From contig JAHBWA010000007.1 in the NCBI GenBank assembly GCA_019637195.1, positions 60,817-124,816 on the forward strand: 64,000 bases of DNA, given 5' to 3'. The position numbers and the translations under genes were made by a program. Under the pieces are notes generated by a model that was not told the origin of the DNA, did no database searches, and was given only the letters and a program-made list of their open reading frames with translations. Origin of the DNA: Labilithrix sp. Lineage in GTDB: Bacteria > Myxococcota_A > Polyangia > Polyangiales > Polyangiaceae. This document shows positions 39,779 through 49,199 of the stretch, piece by piece. Positions within the stretch are counted from its first letter, which is position 1. Each line of letters starts with the position of its first letter.

Positions 39779-42061
39779 TCAGCGCTCGACGACGGGAGCC
39801 ATCCACGGCACGTCCGGCGGCGTCGCCTTGCGGACCTCGGCGGCCCACTCCTCGTCGGCGAGCCGCTGGAAGTCTTTGGTGATCTTCTCGAAGTAGCTCG
39901 AGACGACGCCGACGTATGCGCGGGGTCCGGAGCAAGTGTCGACGGTGACGACCATCGTGCGAGGGTGCCCCGTGCCGACGTGGAGCACCTTCCCGACGCG
40001 TGCCCCGCCCTCGGTCGGCTGGGTGTGGATGTCGGCGATGATCGGGTCCTCCTCGACGGCAGCTTCCCGATCGAAGAAGAGCTGCGCGTACCAGCCGTCG
40101 AAGCTCGGGGCGCCGCAGCCCTTCTTGAACGTGAGCTGGTTGACGAACGCGAGATCCTCGGCGGAGTGCGGGGCGCCGGATCGCTGCGCCTTCGCCATCC
40201 TCTCGAGCCGCGCGAGCACGTCCTGAAGAACGGCGAAGTACGCGCCGATCGAGACACCGCTAGGGCTCTTGACCTTCAAGCTACCAAGCAGCTCGGAGCC
40301 GCGCGCGGCGAACGCGGCGAGGCGTGCGAAGAACTCCGGGTACGGCTCGACGTATGCGTCCGGGTATTCGCACTCCGTCGCCGCCGTGTACGACTGCTTG
40401 ACGTAGAGGAGCGTGTCGTGGCGCAGCTCCGCCCACGAGGCGAGCTGCGTCGAGAGCAGGCGGCGGCTCCAGGGCTCGGTCGCGGCGACGCGTGGCAGAC
40501 CGACCGCGCTCGGGTCTGCGACGTCCGACGTCGGCGAGAGGGTCCGCAGCGCCGTGAGCCAGTGGTTGTAGAGGCTCGACTCCCAGAACGACGACGGATG
40601 CGCGTCCACGAGGACGCGCATCGAAGCGAGATCCGACGCGTAGTCGAACGTCGTGAGCTCCGGACCGAGCAGCAGCCCGGCGTGGTCGTTGCGGAGGGCC
40701 GCGAACCCGACGTCGAGCGGGTTCGGCATCATACGCTCCACCGTGCCAGCCTTCACGCGGTCGAACACGACGTTCGAGAACACGTGGCTGTCGAGCACGT
40801 AGCGCTGGCCGAGCAGGAGGAACGTGCTCGAGAGCGGCAACGTCCCCGTGCCCAGTCCGTTGACCATGATGTGGCTCGCGATCCGCTGCGTGCCGTAGCC
40901 GCCGTTCACGACGGCCTGGGCGATCTCGGCGTCGGTGCGCTGGCCGAGCTCCGCCGGAGAGGACAGTCCGAGATCGGCGAGCAACGCATCGAGCTGGGGC
41001 AGCGTCATGTTGTCCGGCTCGCCCGAGAAGGCGCCGATCGTGCGATCGATCACGGTCCAGTCTTCGACGGCCGTCGGCGTCATGAGCGCGCGGATCGCGT
41101 ACGCGCCCTCGAGCTGACGCCGGTGGAAGCGCTGCGAGTGGTCCGGCTGCGTCTCGATCAGGCGAAGGTCGATCCGGCCTAGCCACATCATCGCCCGGAA
41201 GTAGCGCTGGAGCTCCTCGCTCTTCACGTACCGCCCGCGCGGCTTGAACTGCGACAGGTCCATCTCGCGAGGGACGCCGAACAGGATCCGCTTCTCCCAG
41301 CCGGAGGCCGCGAGCGCGCCAGTGAACATACGCTCGGCGGCGAGCGCGTCACCGCCGACGACCGGCGCGACGAAGCTGCCCTGGAGGAGGCTACGCGCGA
41401 CCGAGACGTAGAAGGCGACGTCCTGACGGGCGGCCGCCGGGAGACCCGACGCCCCGCCTGCCGCGAGCGCCGCCTCCATCGATCGGAGCAGCCGATCGAG
41501 CGCCGGGAGGAGCACGCTCTGCTCTACCTCGTTCAGGATGGCTTCGAAGGACTCATGGACGGCGTAGAGGATGGAGTCCGCCGAAATGTAGACCGGCAAG
41601 TCCGCGCTGTAGATGGTCTGGTAGCCATAGACGAAGGACGGATAGCGATGGCGGTTGGTCGTGACGAAGCCGCGCGCCGCGAGCGCGCCCTGCTCGCTCT
41701 GCGAGAGCGAGAGCGAGGAGGCCTGAATGCGTTCGAACCCCGTCGCGGTGAGCGGGTCGTAGCCGAGGCCCGTCACGAACGGTACGTGGTACTTCGACGC
41801 GAACCCGTCGGCGTCGAGATCCTTGACCGCGTCGAGCTGGGCTTGCAGCTCCCTCAGCTCTCGCTGCTGCGCCGGGGAGAGCGTCGTCATGACCGCGCTG
41901 CCTTGGGTCGATACCGGAGCGTCGGCGGTGGCGTCGGCGGTGGCGTCGGCGTCGGCGCGCCCGCCGGCTCCGCAACTCCATCCGCCCGTCCCGACCGCCA
42001 AGAGGAGGGCGGCGACGGCGAACGCACGACGCGACAACGGTGAGATGGACGGGGCCTGCAT
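39779..42061 (-). CDS. DUF3160 lipoprotein
   Basis: 760 residues from MQAPSISPLSRRAFA (a longer frame starts at 42106). Lipobox GGWSC and an Asp/Ala linker lead into the DUF3160 family: TTNRHRYPSFVYGYQTIY, LPVYISADSILYAVHESFE, LRLIETQPD, GLLLGPELTTFDYASD, KGCGAPSFDGWYAQLF. The family is secreted and common in predatory and gliding bacteria, without known activity. Convergent with the membrane protein upstream by 7 bases. Confidence 0.85.
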   Translation of the reverse strand: MQAPSISPLSRRAFAVAALLLAVGTGGWSCGAGGRADADATADATADAPVSTQGSAVMTTLSPAQQRELRELQAQLDAVKDLDADGFASKYHVPFVTGLGYDPLTATGFERIQASSLSLSQSEQGALAARGFVTTNRHRYPSFVYGYQTIYSADLPVYISADSILYAVHESFEAILNEVEQSVLLPALDRLLRSMEAALAAGGASGLPAAARQDVAFYVSVARSLLQGSFVAPVVGGDALAAERMFTGALAASGWEKRILFGVPREMDLSQFKPRGRYVKSEELQRYFRAMMWLGRIDLRLIETQPDHSQRFHRRQLEGAYAIRALMTPTAVEDWTVIDRTIGAFSGEPDNMTLPQLDALLADLGLSSPAELGQRTDAEIAQAVVNGGYGTQRIASHIMVNGLGTGTLPLSSTFLLLGQRYVLDSHVFSNVVFDRVKAGTVERMMPNPLDVGFAALRNDHAGLLLGPELTTFDYASDLASMRVLVDAHPSSFWESSLYNHWLTALRTLSPTSDVADPSAVGLPRVAATEPWSRRLLSTQLASWAELRHDTLLYVKQSYTAATECEYPDAYVEPYPEFFARLAAFAARGSELLGSLKVKSPSGVSIGAYFAVLQDVLARLERMAKAQRSGAPHSAEDLAFVNQLTFKKGCGAPSFDGWYAQLFFDREAAVEEDPIIADIHTQPTEGGARVGKVLHVGTGHPRTMVVTVDTCSGPRAYVGVVSSYFEKITKDFQRLADEEWAAEVRKATPPDVPWMAPVVER

Positions 42062-42538
42062 GGCACCGCCCCACGCGAGAGCTGTGCTCGCACACTTTCC
42101 ATGCATTCCGCGAACTTCGACGCACCCCCGTGCGAGACGTGACGGCGGGGCGTCAATCGATCAGATGGGCAGATGCCCAACGCTTGGAGCTTGCGCACAA
42201 GAATCGAGGTCCACAGGCGCTCACAGAAGACACGAGCGTCCCGGTCCTCATGACGAAAACTGAGAGAGCTCGAAACCACCGATCCACCGCACAAGCTCAC
42301 CGACGCAAGCCCGCGACCGCAATGTCACAAACCACTATTTCGACAAATTTGATTGACACGCCATAGCCCGAGTGGGACTGTGTGATGCGCTTGAGGATCG
42401 GTGACTCGATCCTCGCCGTCACGCCACCGTTGCTCGCTCCAGGCACGGGACAGCACGAAACAATGGGCGGGTCGGTACGCATTCGACATTAGAGATCTGC
42501 ACCACAGACTCAATCAAATACTCATTCAAGGAGTTCCC
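42062..42538. other. Intergenic region before AT-richer gene
   Basis: About 480 bases. Base composition changes from GC-rich to near-even towards the right. A TTGACA at 42352 could be a -35 box but has no convincing -10. No gene recognised. Confidence 0.4.
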
Positions 42539-43090
42539 ATGAGCATTCGACCTTCAGTTGCATACATCGGCATTGCATCAATCATTGTAGCGCTGACCCT
42601 GAGTGAATCGCCAGCTCAGGCCGCACCACTTTCATGCGTTCAGCGTGCATACAATCATCTAAACACCACCCCAACGGGATGGTCCCGCAGTGTAAAAATG
42701 TCGCTAACAGGCATGTGGGGCGGAAATGATGGCTCAGGTACCGCCACAGAACGTGTCTGGACATACTTCGTTAAAAACTTCTTGGTTCACCAATTTAACT
42801 CGTCTCTCGGCGGACAAATACTTAAAGGCAGCCCAAATCATTCCCCATTTCAGCTGACCTACGATGACAGCGGCGCTTCTGGATATTGGACTCATCCGAG
42901 TCAACCGTTCGACGTCGTTGCCATCCCAGTGGACGATGGCTCTCCTGTACGACTCAGCGTAACGGGAACTACACTCATGTTTTACGGCACATGTACGGGT
43001 GGTGCGACTGCGCCGACGCTAACCGGAACCGATCAATACGGATACCACTGGACGATCGGATTTACGCTGTATTCGACGCGAGTAAACTGA
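42539..43090 (+). CDS. Secreted hypothetical protein, AT-richer (probably acquired)
   Basis: 183 residues. Signal peptide ends SPAQA|APLSC. The mature part (about 154 residues) is rich in Gly, Ser, Thr and aromatic residues and looks like a small beta-rich extracellular protein. ATG preceded by AAGGAG at 42528-42533. Codon use (many AT-ending codons: AAT, ACA, TTA) is unlike every neighbour. Family not recognised. Followed by a hairpin and then an IS end, consistent with transfer. Confidence 0.75.
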   Translation: MSIRPSVAYIGIASIIVALTLSESPAQAAPLSCVQRAYNHLNTTPTGWSRSVKMSLTGMWGGNDGSGTATERVWTYFVKNFLVHQFNSSLGGQILKGSPNHSPFQLTYDDSGASGYWTHPSQPFDVVAIPVDDGSPVRLSVTGTTLMFYGTCTGGATAPTLTGTDQYGYHWTIGFTLYSTRVN

Positions 43091-43111
43091 TTCGCGCAGT
43101 CGAGCGCACAA

Positions 43112-43142
43112 CCCGGGGGAACCCCCGGGAACCCCCGGGAGG
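43112..43142 (+). terminator. GC hairpin with 10-bp tandem repeats after the acquired gene
   Basis: CCCGGGGG-AA-CCCCCGGG (43112-43129) forms a perfect stem just past the stop codon, and ACCCCCGGGA is repeated in tandem to 43140. Possible terminator of the gene at 42539; no T-run. Confidence 0.45.
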
Positions 43143-43151
43143 ACCATCAGG

Positions 43152-45515
43152 GGCGCCAGAGTTCCCGGCCGGAGGGCGGGATTGTTCACCGTAGGCCGAG
43201 AAGTCAGGGGGCGCAGCCGCGCGGACGGCGGTCAGGAACGGTTGCACATTCGCGCCGTCGGGTGCCATCCGACGTCGGTCCACTAATTGCATCGTGCATA
43301 TACCCTGTTAACCCGGCATCGAAACTGGCATTCTTCCTCGCGCCATGCCGAGGTCGGAGTCGCTCAACCTGCCGAGTGAGAAGGGGCTGCCCGTCACGCA
43401 GTGATTCTCGTCGCGCGGCAGCGTCGTCCTGCGCGGTACGACGACCGAGGTCTTCGTCGGCGGGACGCTCATCGGCTCGTTCGAGGAGGGCGAGCAGCTC
43501 GAGCGCAACGCGATCCTCGTTCAGCTCGCCGCCGATCCGAAGTGCCACCTCGGGCGGCTCGCCGAGGCGTTCGACATGTCCACCGAGCGACTCCGGCAGC
43601 TTCGCCGCGAGTATGAAGCGGGCGGGCTGGAGGCGCTTCGGCCCGGAGAGCGCGGCGGCCCGCGCCGCTTGTGCGAGCGGGAGCTCGCCCGGCTCACGCG
43701 AGCTTTCGAGTCCGGTCTCGCGCCGACGGCGGCGCAGAGGACGATGAAGGGCGTCTCGCTCTCGACGGTTCGACGCGCGCATCGGACGTGGCGCGCGAGC
43801 CGCGCCGCAAAGCCGGCGCCGGAAGCCTCGCGCGGCTCCGCGCTGTCGCGGACGATGACCTTGCCCGGCATCGAGATGCTGCCGACCGACCTCTCCGCTG
43901 AGGCGCACCCGACAGACGCGTCCGTGCTCGACCAACACCGTACGGGACCGCTCGTCCAACACGCCGGCGCGTGGCTCATGATCGCGATGCTCGCTCGGTT
44001 CGGCGTTCACGACGTCTTCCAGCAAGTCGCCGCGGGTCGCACCGACCTCGACGCCGCCCGCGTGGCGCTCGACGCCTCCATCGCCACCTTCGCCGTCGAC
44101 GAGCCGACGCTCGAGGGCGTGCGTCGGCTCGCGACGCCGACGGCGCCTCTGCTCCTGCAGACACCGGTGGTCCCGTCGCCGGACGCGCTCCGCGCGCTCA
44201 TGGACGACCTGAGCGTCGATCTCGGCGCCTTCGCCGCCCACTTCAAGATGCTCCGGCGCTACCTCGACGACGACAGGCAGCTCACGACGCGCGAGCCCGG
44301 CGTCTACTACGTCGACAACCACCTGCGGCCCTACACCGGCAAGCACGTCATCCGGAAGGGCTGGCGCATGCAGGACAAGCGCGTCCGCCCCGGCGTCAGC
44401 GACTACTACGTCCACGACGCCGATGGCCGGCCGCTCTTCCGGATCGACGTTCCGTCCCACGACTCGCTCTCGCGCTGGCTCATGCCAGTCGTCGATCACC
44501 TCCGCGCCGTCGTCGGCGACGAGGACCGCGTGCTGCTCGCCTTCGATCGCAGTGGCGCCTACCCCGAGACGCTGGCCGCTCTCCGCGAGGCTGGCTGCGA
44601 GTTCGTCACGTACGAGCGCTCGCCCTTCCCGAGGCTGCCCGCCTCCGCCTTCACCTCGGAGGTGACCTTCGGTGACGGCGGCAAGGCCGAGACGCTCCGC
44701 TACGTCGAGGCGGCGCGGACCAACCTGAAGAAGGGACACGGTCGCGTGCGACGGATCTCCGTCCTCGACGAAGGCCGCCAGATCAACATCCTCGCCAGCT
44801 CCGAGCTGCCTGCCGAGCGGCTCATCGCCATCATGCGCGGCCGATGGTGTCAGGAGAACGGCTTCAAGCACGGCAACGAGCGCTGGGGCATCAACCACCT
44901 CGACTCCCGCAAGGTCGTGCCGGTCGATCCCGACGCAGTGATGCCCAACCCAGCGCGACGCCGGCTCGACATCGCCCGCCGCGCGGCCAGCGTGCGCGAA
45001 GGCGACGGGCGCAACAAGCTCGTGCGCTTCCCCAAGGACGATCCCCGCCACGCACAGGCCGTGAGCGTCATCGCCAACGCGATCGCCGAGGAGCAGGAGA
45101 TCGACGCCCTGCGGCCGTCGGTCCCCAAGTACGCGCGCGTCGCCGACACCGAGCTCGCCGGCAAGCTCATGAAGCACGACGGTCGGCGAAAGCTGCTGCT
45201 CGACACCGTTCGGATCGCCTGCGCCAACGCCGAGAGCGATCTCGCTCAGATGCTCGCCACGGCAATGACCAAGCCCCGCGAGGCCAAAAAGCTCCTCTCG
45301 AACATCTTCCGCGCTCCCGCGAAGGTCCGCGTCGGCGCCACCGTCATCTCCGTCGACCTCGTCCCCGCAGCCACGCGTTCCGAGCTCGACGCCATCGAGC
45401 CGTTCCTCGCCGACCTGTCTGCTCTCGACCTCCGCCTCCCGGGCGACCCGCGACGCCGCAGGCTTCGCTTCAAATCGCAACGTCGATGAGCCTCCGGCAT
45501 GGAACTCTGGGGCGC
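43152..45515 (+). mobile_element. Insertion sequence, about 2.36 kb, with imperfect terminal inverted repeats
   Basis: Left end GGCGCCAGAGTTCCCGGCC (43152-43170, continuing GGAGG) and right end CCTCCGGCATGGAACTCTGG (45491-45510, continuing GGCGC) are inverted repeats sharing CCAGAGTTCC and GCCGGAGG. The body is one transposase. A relic with the same right end is at 57.67-57.99 kb. No target duplication could be identified by eye. Confidence 0.75.
43345..45489 (+). CDS. IS transposase with in-frame stop near the N-terminus
   Basis: Main open part is 43576-45489 (637 residues from ATG). It has an N-terminal helix-turn-helix segment (MSTERLRQLRREYEAGG), a core with DRSGAYPETLAALREAGCEF and a late RGRWCQENGFKHGNERWGINHLDSR, a DDE transposase pattern of the IS4/IS1634-like type. 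Translation upstream in the same frame reads FVGGTLIGSFEEGEQLERN, plainly coding, and begins at an ATG at 43345, but TGA at 43402-43404 interrupts after 19 codons. So the element is either inactivated, read through, or started at 43576. Confidence 0.75.
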
Positions 45516-45582
45516 GGGCCGGTCCGGAGAGCAGGAACGCGGTGCTGCTCGGCCGAGCGGAAGCGGGCGACCCGCGCCCTGC

Positions 45583-46635
45583 TCAGACCCACTCGTCGTC
45601 GCGGGCCGGAAGCGTCACGCCGGGGCCGACGCTCTTCGGCTTCGCGGCGCGGCTCGCTTCGACCTGGATGGCGCGCTCGGCGAGGAGGACCGCCGCCAGC
45701 GCGTCGGCGCCCGTGCAGAGCTCGCCCGCTTCGGCGCCGTCGAGGAAGCCGCGGAACTGCAAGGCCTGCGCGCGGAGCGGCTCGACCTTCTGGACGCCGA
45801 ACTGGATGCGATCGGTCGAGCGGTAGAGCTCCTGGAGGACGTCGAAGCTCCAGTTCGCGGGCGCGATGTTCTTGAGCAGGCTCCCGCCCATCAGCTCGCA
45901 CGTCTGCAGGATGTAGTCGACGAAGCAGACGCCCCGCGTGCCGGTGACGCGGACGCTGCGGATCTTCGTCGGCGTGATCCAGTTCACGTGGACGCTCGCG
46001 CTGGCGCCGGTGCACGCCGACAGCGCGATCTCCGCCGTGTCGAACACGCCCTCGCGGAAGGTGACGTGGCAGGTCGAGTGCTCGAGCTTCACCGCGCCGA
46101 CGAGGCTGCGGAGGATGTCGATGTCGTGCACCGCCAGATCGAGCAGCACGTTGTTCCCGGCGAGGACGGTGTCGGGGTAACCGCCGACGCGCGTGAACGC
46201 GAAGTGGATAGGCGTCCCGAGCCAGCCCTCGCGAATGACCTCGCGGAGCTTGCGGACGGCGGGGTTGAACCGCTCCACGTGCCCGACGGCGAGCTTCACG
46301 CCCTTCGCCTGCGCGGCCTCGATGACGCTCCGACCCTGCGCGAAGGTGCTCGCCAGCGGCTTCTCGACGAGCAAGTGTTTGCCCATCGCGATGAGCTCGA
46401 GCGCGAGGTCGTGGTGCGTCGCGGTCGGCGTGGCGATGACGGCGGCCGCGAAGTCGACCTTCGCGAGCTCCGCGACGCTGCGAAAGAGGGGGATCGTGCC
46501 GAGATCCGGTGGAGGAGCCGCTTGCGCGTCGACGACGCCCACGAGCTCGAAGCCTGGGGTATCGCGGAGGACGCGGAGGTGGTTCCGTCCCATTCGCCCG
46601 AGACCGACGAGCACGATCTTTTCCTTCGCCGTCAC
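45583..46635 (-). CDS. Gfo/Idh/MocA oxidoreductase, UDP-GlcNAc(A) 3-dehydrogenase-like
   Basis: 350 residues from GTG with AAGGAG upstream. NAD motif VGLGRMGRNHLRVL, EKPLASTF (the conserved EKP Lys), VGHVERFNPAV and HDIDILRSL are typical of nucleotide-sugar 3-dehydrogenases (WlbA, GnnA). Lies just after the DegT aminotransferase gene. Such pairs oxidise then aminate C3 of UDP-GlcNAc (GnnA/GnnB) or UDP-GlcNAcA (Wlb). Which sugar is made cannot be told from sequence alone. Confidence 0.87.
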   Translation of the reverse strand: MTAKEKIVLVGLGRMGRNHLRVLRDTPGFELVGVVDAQAAPPPDLGTIPLFRSVAELAKVDFAAAVIATPTATHHDLALELIAMGKHLLVEKPLASTFAQGRSVIEAAQAKGVKLAVGHVERFNPAVRKLREVIREGWLGTPIHFAFTRVGGYPDTVLAGNNVLLDLAVHDIDILRSLVGAVKLEHSTCHVTFREGVFDTAEIALSACTGASASVHVNWITPTKIRSVRVTGTRGVCFVDYILQTCELMGGSLLKNIAPANWSFDVLQELYRSTDRIQFGVQKVEPLRAQALQFRGFLDGAEAGELCTGADALAAVLLAERAIQVEASRAAKPKSVGPGVTLPARDDEWV

Positions 46636-46685
46636 GTTGAGCTCCTTTGTTTCCACCACGCGGGATCCGAACCGAGGGCGCGCGC

Positions 46686-47798
46686 CTAGAGCGCGGCGCG
46701 GAGGGCGGCGAGCGCCTCTTCGCGCTCGTCTTCGCGGATGCCGAAGAAGAGCGGGAGGTTCACGACGTTCTCGCAGATGCGACGCGAGTGCACGAGGTCC
46801 CCGTGCAGGATCGCGGCGCCCTTGGCCGGCGGCTGCGCGTCCATCGGCTCGGGGTACGTGCGCGCGGCGCCGACGCCGGCCTTCTTCAGCGCGTCGACGA
46901 TCTCCTGGCCCCTCTTGCCCTCGACGGTGAAGACGTTGAGGTAGCCGTTCTCGCTGACGCCCGCCGGCGGACCGTAGACCTTCACGCCCTTGATGGCCGA
47001 GAGGCGCTCGCGGTACCAGACCGCCGCCGCGCGGCGCGTTTCCACGATCTCGGGGGCGAGGTCGACCATCGCGGAGAGGAACGCCGCCTGGATGCCGCCC
47101 ATGCGTGAGTTCCAGCCGACGTGCGCGTACGAGTAGTGGTCGGACCGGCCGTGGTTGCAGATCGAGCGCACGTACTTCTCGTGCGCCTCCGACTGCAGGG
47201 TGATCGCGCCGCCGTCCATCGCGCCGCCGATGACCTTGGCCGGGTAGAACGAGAGCGTCGCGACGGTGGCCTTGGACAGGACCGGCTCGCCAAACGCCTC
47301 GACCCCGAAGCACTGCGCGCCGTCCTCGAGGAGGCCGATCGCGCGTTCCTTGCAGAACGCACGGATCTCGCGGAGGTCCCTCGACGCCCAGCCGTAGAGG
47401 TGGACGAGCATCGCGAAGTCGAAGCGGTGCGCGTCGTGCGCCGACTTCAGCTCGGCGAGCGACATCTGGAGATCGTCGGGGTCGACGTCGATCAGCACCG
47501 GCGTCGCGCCGAGCTGGACGACCGCCTCGAACGTCGCCCAGAACGTGAGGTTGGGCAGCGCCACCTTCGAGCCGCGCTTCACGCCGAGGGCCTGCAGGCC
47601 GATGAGCAGCGCGTCGGTGCCGTTCGCGCACGTGACGGCGCGAGGGACGGAGAGCGCCGCGGCGAGCTTCTTCTCGAGCGCGCCGACGCGAGGCCCACCC
47701 ACGAACTCGCAGCGGTCGAAGCACTCGGTCCAGGCAGGCAGGACGCCCGCGCGGACGCGCTGAACGAGGCGCGAGAGGTCGATGAACGGGACGGCCAT
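46686..47798 (-). CDS. DegT/DnrJ/EryC1 sugar aminotransferase
   Basis: 370 residues. CANGTDALLIGLQALGV (PLP phosphate binding), LPNLTFWATFEAV, LEDGAQCFG (PLP Asp) and SFYPAKVIGG with the PLP-binding Lys. Matches the WlbC/WbpE and GnnB class forming 3-amino nucleotide sugars. The oxidoreductase gene 50 bases downstream would supply the 3-keto substrate. Confidence 0.9.
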   Translation of the reverse strand: MAVPFIDLSRLVQRVRAGVLPAWTECFDRCEFVGGPRVGALEKKLAAALSVPRAVTCANGTDALLIGLQALGVKRGSKVALPNLTFWATFEAVVQLGATPVLIDVDPDDLQMSLAELKSAHDAHRFDFAMLVHLYGWASRDLREIRAFCKERAIGLLEDGAQCFGVEAFGEPVLSKATVATLSFYPAKVIGGAMDGGAITLQSEAHEKYVRSICNHGRSDHYSYAHVGWNSRMGGIQAAFLSAMVDLAPEIVETRRAAAVWYRERLSAIKGVKVYGPPAGVSENGYLNVFTVEGKRGQEIVDALKKAGVGAARTYPEPMDAQPPAKGAAILHGDLVHSRRICENVVNLPLFFGIREDEREEALAALRAAL

Positions 47799-47929
47799 GG
47801 GCTGCGCGGGACGCTAGTACGAAGCACTATCGTTGGCCAGCCGTCCGCGCTCTCCGAAGGGCGCGACGCTTCGCGGTCGAGCACTCGACCCGCACGGCTT
47901 CGAGGATGCACAAGGGGCACGGAGTCAGC

Positions 47930-49054
47930 TCAACGGAACGCTCGGACGGCGTCGATGACTCGGCCCTGATCGTCGTCGGCGAGGTCGGCGTAGAACGGCA
48001 GACGCACCAGACAGTCGGCGACGCGCTCCGTAACCGGGCACTCGCCGGCGCGCGCCGTTCCGAGCTCGTGGCCTTTCGGCGTCAGGTGAAGCGGCTGGTA
48101 ATGAAACACCGCCTTGGCGCCGGCTCTGCCCAGGTGGTCGATGAACGCCGTCCGCCGGGAGAGATCGGGGAGCAGCATGTAGAACATGTGAAACGCCTGT
48201 TCGCAGTGCGGAGGGACCACGGGCAAGCGGACGTCGTTCGAACGCGCCCAGTCGGCGAGCTCCACCGCATAGCGCTCCCAGACGCGGCGGCGACGTCGCT
48301 GGATGGATGTGCGCTCCTCGAGCTGCGCGAGGAGAATCGCCCCGAGGACATCCGAGAGCACCCAGCTCGACCCCACGTCGATCCACGTGTACTTGTCCAC
48401 CTGGCCACGGAAGAAGCGGCTCCGGTTCGTCCCCTTCTCGCGCAGGATCTCCGCGCGCTCGAACAGCCCCTCGTCGTTGACGAGGAGCGCCCCGCCCTCA
48501 CCGCAAGAGATGTTCTTCGTTTCGTGGAAGCTCTGCGTCGCGAGCGCTCCGAACGAGCCGAGCGGCTTGCCCTTGTAGCTCCCGAAGAGGCCATGAGCGT
48601 TGTCCTCGACGATCGCGAGACCGCGCGGCCTCGCGATCGAGACCAGATCGTCCATTTCACACGCCACGCCGGCATAGTGAACCGGGACGATCGCGCGCGT
48701 ACGCGGCGTGATCTTCGACTCGAGGAGCGACTCGTCGAGATTCAGGGTGTCGGCGCGGACGTCGCAGAACACCGGCGTGGCGCCGCGAAGCACGAACGCG
48801 CTGGCCGTCGATACGAACGTGAACGCCGGGACGATGACCTCGTCGCCGGGCCGGAGATCGAGGAGGAGCGCGCAGAGCTCCAGCGCGTGCGTGCAGGAGG
48901 TCGTCAACAGGGCGCGCTTCGCGCCGGTCGCGTCCACCAGCATTTGCTCGGCCTCTCGCCCGAACGGCCCGTCCCCCGACGAGTGCTGGTCCATCGCTCG
49001 TCGAACGTAGTCGAGCTGGTGCTCGGCGACCGTCGCTCGATTGAACGGGATCAT
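47930..49054 (-). CDS. wecE: dTDP-4-amino-4,6-dideoxygalactose transaminase
   Basis: 374 residues from MIPFNRATV. Very close to enterobacterial WecE/RffA: GDEVIVPAFTFVSTASAFVL, VPVHYAGVACEMD, SFHETKN (PLP Lys), REKGTNRSRFFRGQVDKYTW, and IGSS-like VGSSWVLSD. Converts dTDP-4-keto-6-deoxyglucose to dTDP-4-amino-4,6-dideoxygalactose. The keto sugar comes from RfbB and RfbA encoded just to the right, and the product is the substrate of the WecD-like protein. Confidence 0.93.
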   Translation of the reverse strand: MIPFNRATVAEHQLDYVRRAMDQHSSGDGPFGREAEQMLVDATGAKRALLTTSCTHALELCALLLDLRPGDEVIVPAFTFVSTASAFVLRGATPVFCDVRADTLNLDESLLESKITPRTRAIVPVHYAGVACEMDDLVSIARPRGLAIVEDNAHGLFGSYKGKPLGSFGALATQSFHETKNISCGEGGALLVNDEGLFERAEILREKGTNRSRFFRGQVDKYTWIDVGSSWVLSDVLGAILLAQLEERTSIQRRRRRVWERYAVELADWARSNDVRLPVVPPHCEQAFHMFYMLLPDLSRRTAFIDHLGRAGAKAVFHYQPLHLTPKGHELGTARAGECPVTERVADCLVRLPFYADLADDDQGRVIDAVRAFR

Positions 49055-49199
49055 TCTCGGGCGATTTGTACCATGCGAGGTCGCGCCGCGCACTGGGGGC
49101 TCTCCTTCGCCCCGGCCCACCCGAGCTCTTGCGGCCCCCGAGGCGCCCTCCGGCGTGTCGATGGCTGCGCCCGGATTCGCGTTGAGATAAAGTGCGCTA

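Noticed and set aside
37480..40257. 925-codon minus-strand frame
   Set aside because: Overlaps the supported membrane protein at 37777-39771 on the other strand; composition is a shadow pattern and no start or domain is convincing.
43278..43296. Possible further operator (ATTGCATCGTGCAT) in the IS left end
   Set aside because: The spacing does not fit GCA-N7-TGC and it lies inside a mobile element end.
45583..47724. One continuous 713-codon frame spanning two genes
   Set aside because: Its second half is the Gfo/Idh protein; the first half is an Arg-rich out-of-frame reading of the DegT gene. The GTG at 46635 with AAGGAG is the real start.
49055..49199. Riboswitch or RNA element in the wecE-rfbB divergent gap
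   Set aside because: Only short inverted repeats; nothing matches a known structured RNA.
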